Positions 61,329 through 64,000 of a stretch of 64,000 nucleotides of DNA are shown here, piece by piece. How positions within the stretch are numbered: the stretch's first letter is position 1; each line of letters opens with the position of its first letter. The DNA comes from Rhabditophanes sp. KR3021 (Eukaryota; Nematoda; Chromadorea; Rhabditida; Alloionematidae): the NCBI GenBank assembly GCA_963281155.1, contig CAUJLY010000006.1:8184001-8248000 (forward strand), read 5' to 3'. A program made the position numbers and the translations under genes. A model generated the notes under the pieces. It did not search any database. It had not been told where the DNA came from and saw nothing but the letters and a program-made list of their open reading frames with translations.

Positions 61329-63866
61329 ATGCCGAATCATGTGAACTCTGCGGTCTATACGTTAATTGATAATCACGGTAACGGTGTTTTAACTAGGTGG
61401 CTAAGAAACAACAAAAATGTTAATAATAAAGAAGCGTTGTTTAAATTGTTTGATAAAATTGTAAGTTGCACTGTTTCTTATTGTAAATTAAGGTCGCATA
61501 TTTACTATTGCGTTTTTAGGTTGTTCCGTTTCTTTACAAAGATGGGAAAGGAAAATTTATCCCAGTTTCTGAGTTGGTTATGCTTCGGAACAAACAAAGA
61601 AATGCTATGTTGGGAACATTACGGCGGAAAAAAGGTCGTGGAAAAACTGGTCCAAATATTTTGGATGAAATAGATATAAATGCAAAATCAAATGGTGATT
61701 TTAGAAAAGCACTTAAAATCTTAGATGGTTGTTCTTCGGGAAATAGAGCTACAAGGTATCGTGAGTTAGTTTGGGAAATTTCAGAAAGAGGTACAATGGG
61801 TGAAAATCTGCTTCACATGTGCTTATTACATTCAACAGATAAATTGAAATATGTTGCTAGGGAACTGATTTTCAGGTATCCTAAATTAGTAAATGATATA
61901 TTTATATCAGAAGAATATTATGGTTTGTCACCTTTGCATCAAGCTATTGTTAACGAAGATGTTCAAACTGTTTATTTTTTGTTAAGAAATGGAGCAGATG
62001 TCAGGCAAAGATGCTATGGATCATTCTTTTGCTGTGAAGACCAAAAAGCTTCTAGAACAGATTCTCTAGAACATGAATGGGTTGATTTGGACCCATCAAC
62101 TAAGTATGTTGGTCAAATGTATTGGGGAGAATACCCAATGGCTTTTGCTGCTTGTGCAAAACAATATGACTGCTTCCGTCTTCTCAAAGCATTCAAAGCT
62201 GATCCAAATTTAAAGGATACTAATGGAAATACAGTATTGCACATGACAGTTATCCATAACTTACCAGAAATGGCTCAATTAGCATATGAACTTGGTGGCA
62301 AATTATCAATCAAGAATAATTTGGGATTTACACCAATGGCTTTGTCTGCCAAAATGGCAAATAAACAAATGTTTGAGTTGATTTTGGATTTGGAAAAAGA
62401 AACACTTTGGACTTACAGGTAATGAAATCATTTGGTTATTTTATAGAATGTATTTCAGAGATACCATTTGCCATGCGTATCCTTTATCAGGAATTGACAC
62501 AGTTGACGAAATTACTGGTCATCTAAACAGTTATTCTATTTTGTCATTAGTTGTCTATGGAGTAAGTTGATATCATCTTAATTTTCACATTTGTTATCTT
62601 GTTTACAGGAAAGTAGTAGGCATCTTAATTTCTTTGAAGGTCTTCTTGAAGATATTCTTGAACGAAAGTGGGAATCTTTTGGCAGAAAAAGACTTTTTCT
62701 TTCACTAACGAGTTATTTAATCTATTTAGTAGCTTTTTATATAGCTTTCATGACAAGAGAAATTAGAAAATATCGCAAAACGACAACTCATACTTCTTAT
62801 AATGACACATCCTCAACAATGTATAACCTCCCTCAATGTTACCTTTGGAACTATGAAGAAAGGGAAGGCCTATATTATCAAAAAACAAGGATGGTTTGCG
62901 AAATAATTGCTTTTACGTTTGCCTTGATAATGAGTGGATTGGAACTAAAGGAGTTAATGCAAAGCGGGCAGCATCGGTGGCGGAAAATGACTGTATGTTG
63001 ATTGCTTTTTTAAAAAATGATGTCAATTTAATTATAAATGGTTTAATTTAGACAGCATTTCCAGAAAAAGCTCTGTACAAATTGTCTTTGCAAATCGTAC
63101 TTGTGATGATGCCGATTAGACTATCCTGTATATATCATGAAAATATGGCAGTAATTGAAAATGTGTTAGCCATTATTTCGGCTCTCTTTTCAACTGTTCA
63201 TTTCCTGTTTTACTGTAGAGGTTTAAAGTTTGTTGGCCCATTTGTGATCATGGTTTATAAGATTATCGTGGGAGATATGTTTAGATTCTTTTTAATTTAC
63301 TTAATATTTATCATCAGCTTTTCGCAATCCTTTTTTATATTGTTCTTGTCGTGTGAAAGAGAAAATATTGTAAACAATGGCACTACAACAATCGTTTCAC
63401 AAGAAGAAAGATTTGAAAATATTTTGCAAACCCCAACTCAAACAATGATGAGAATGTTCTTAATGAGTGTAGGCGAGTTTAGTGCAATTTATAAAAATAT
63501 CCATTACTGCAAGAGTGTACTTGCCACACAGGGCAAGATAATGTTTTTGATTTATGAATTATTGGTGACAGTGATGTTGTTAAATCTTTTGATTGCCATG
63601 ATGACGAGAACATATGAAAAAATATCAGAAACTCACAAGGAATGGAAACGACAGGTGATAAAATACATAAATGTGATTGAATTAAATTAAATTCATTATA
63701 GTGGGCGCAAGTGATTTTGATGATTGAACAATCTTTAACCCCCCAAGAACGCTTAATGTGCTTATTGAATTATTCTCGCCCTCTAAAAGCCGACAAAAGT
63801 CAACGTGGATTTTTGGTGCGCAAAAAATTACAACACAAGTATTCGTCGCACCGAACCAAAATTTAA
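61329..63866 (+). CDS. TRPV channel subunit, OCR/Nanchung type
   Basis: Cation channel subunit. In C. elegans OCR proteins pair with OSM-9 in ciliated neurons for chemo-, osmo- and mechanosensation (established). Exons 61329-61460, 61520-62418, 62459-62561, 62609-62992, 63052-63654 and 63702-63866; 761 residues, complete within the window. The last exon (WAQVILMIEQSLTPQERL onward) completes the TRPV post-S6 helix after EWKRQ; reading through its intron instead stops early. Ankyrin repeats occupy about 110-335 (GENLLHM, GLSPLHQAI, YWGEYPMAFAACAKQ, GNTVLHMTV, GFTPMALSAKMANKQ). Six membrane segments lie between about 405 and 700, with pore MRMFLMSVGEF (about 639-649) and S6 LLVTVMLLNLLIAMMTRTYE. 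The block SRTDSLEHEW favours the OCR/Nanchung branch over OSM-9/Inactive; which ocr gene is not decided. AATAAA is at 63907. Confidence 0.93.
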
Positions 63867-64000
63867 ATTACATTTTAATCACACTTTATTACTTTTTAAA
63901 AATAATAATAAAACGGCTTCTGTAATGTCAATAAATATCAATAAAACCTAATTACACCAAACGATGAGGTCTAGAATATTACAATGAGCAAAAAATTTCC
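63867..64000. other. 3' flank of the TRPV gene
   Basis: Short AT-rich tail with AATAAA at 63907-63912 and two further AATAAA motifs near 63930-63950. No other feature before the window ends. Confidence 0.6.

Noticed and set aside
63655..63690. TRPV coding frame continuing to a stop at 63690
   Set aside because: A GTGATA donor at 63655 and ATTATAG acceptor at 63701 restore the conserved TRPV C-terminal helix (WAQVILMIEQSL), so the read-through stop is intronic.
1..64000. tRNA, rRNA, known microRNA or transposase genes
   Set aside because: I looked for B-box motifs (GGTTCGA), let-7/lin-4/mir-1-type sequences and transposase-like ORFs and found none by eye; a covariance-model scan was not possible.

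Overview
This is eukaryotic, AT-rich DNA from a nematode. Genes have short introns with GTAAG-type donors and (T)nTTAG or CAG acceptors. Many start codons lie 2-30 bases after an acceptor-like AG with no coding exon in front, as expected for spliced-leader trans-splicing. The gene content is nematode-typical: sad-1, enpl-1 (GRP94), imp-2, a TGF-beta ligand, an astacin, a lact-type beta-lactamase-like protein, nematode GNAT proteins, apl-1, che-13 (IFT57) and an OCR-type TRPV channel. Coding exons are few and long (enpl-1 one, imp-2 two, sad-1 four, apl-1 four), which hints at an intron-poor clade IV lineage (strongyloidid or Rhabditophanes-like). That placement is an inference, not shown by the sequence.

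Layout. 1-14149, minus strand: a partial RGS gene with a Ras-binding-like domain, running off the left edge and containing a 10.2 kb intron. 17238-20590, minus: sad-1 kinase. 24116-26458, minus: enpl-1, with two TGACGTG motifs (unfolded-protein-response type) upstream. 27858-28073, minus: a doubtful 71-residue ORF, head to head with 28172-29576, plus: imp-2 signal peptide peptidase. 31233-32295, plus: a nine-cysteine TGF-beta-like ligand. 35385-36242, plus: an unrecognised protein with internal repeats. 37357-38911, minus: secreted astacin with EGF and CUB domains. 42252-43657, plus: LACT-type protein. 44231-45263 and 46141-47162, plus: tandem GNAT duplicates. 47163-55680: 8.5 kb with no convincing gene. 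55681-58281, plus: apl-1. 59670-61079, plus: che-13. 61329-63866, plus: TRPV channel, ending just inside the window.

Functional links. enpl-1 and imp-2 both act at the ER and are also neighbours in C. elegans, on cosmid T05E11 (T05E11.3 and T05E11.5, recalled knowledge). che-13 builds sensory cilia, and OCR-type TRPV subunits work in such cilia. Only 249 bases separate these two genes, and a duplicated RFX/X-box-like motif sits just upstream of che-13, so this is the most attractive regulatory unit in the window. Exon coordinates were derived by hand. For every complete spliced model the exon lengths add up to a multiple of three with no internal stop. I did not find a clearly new multi-gene system. 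The best novelty candidates are the repeat-bearing 285-residue protein, the duplicated motif of che-13, and the 71-residue ORF with two overlapping open frames.
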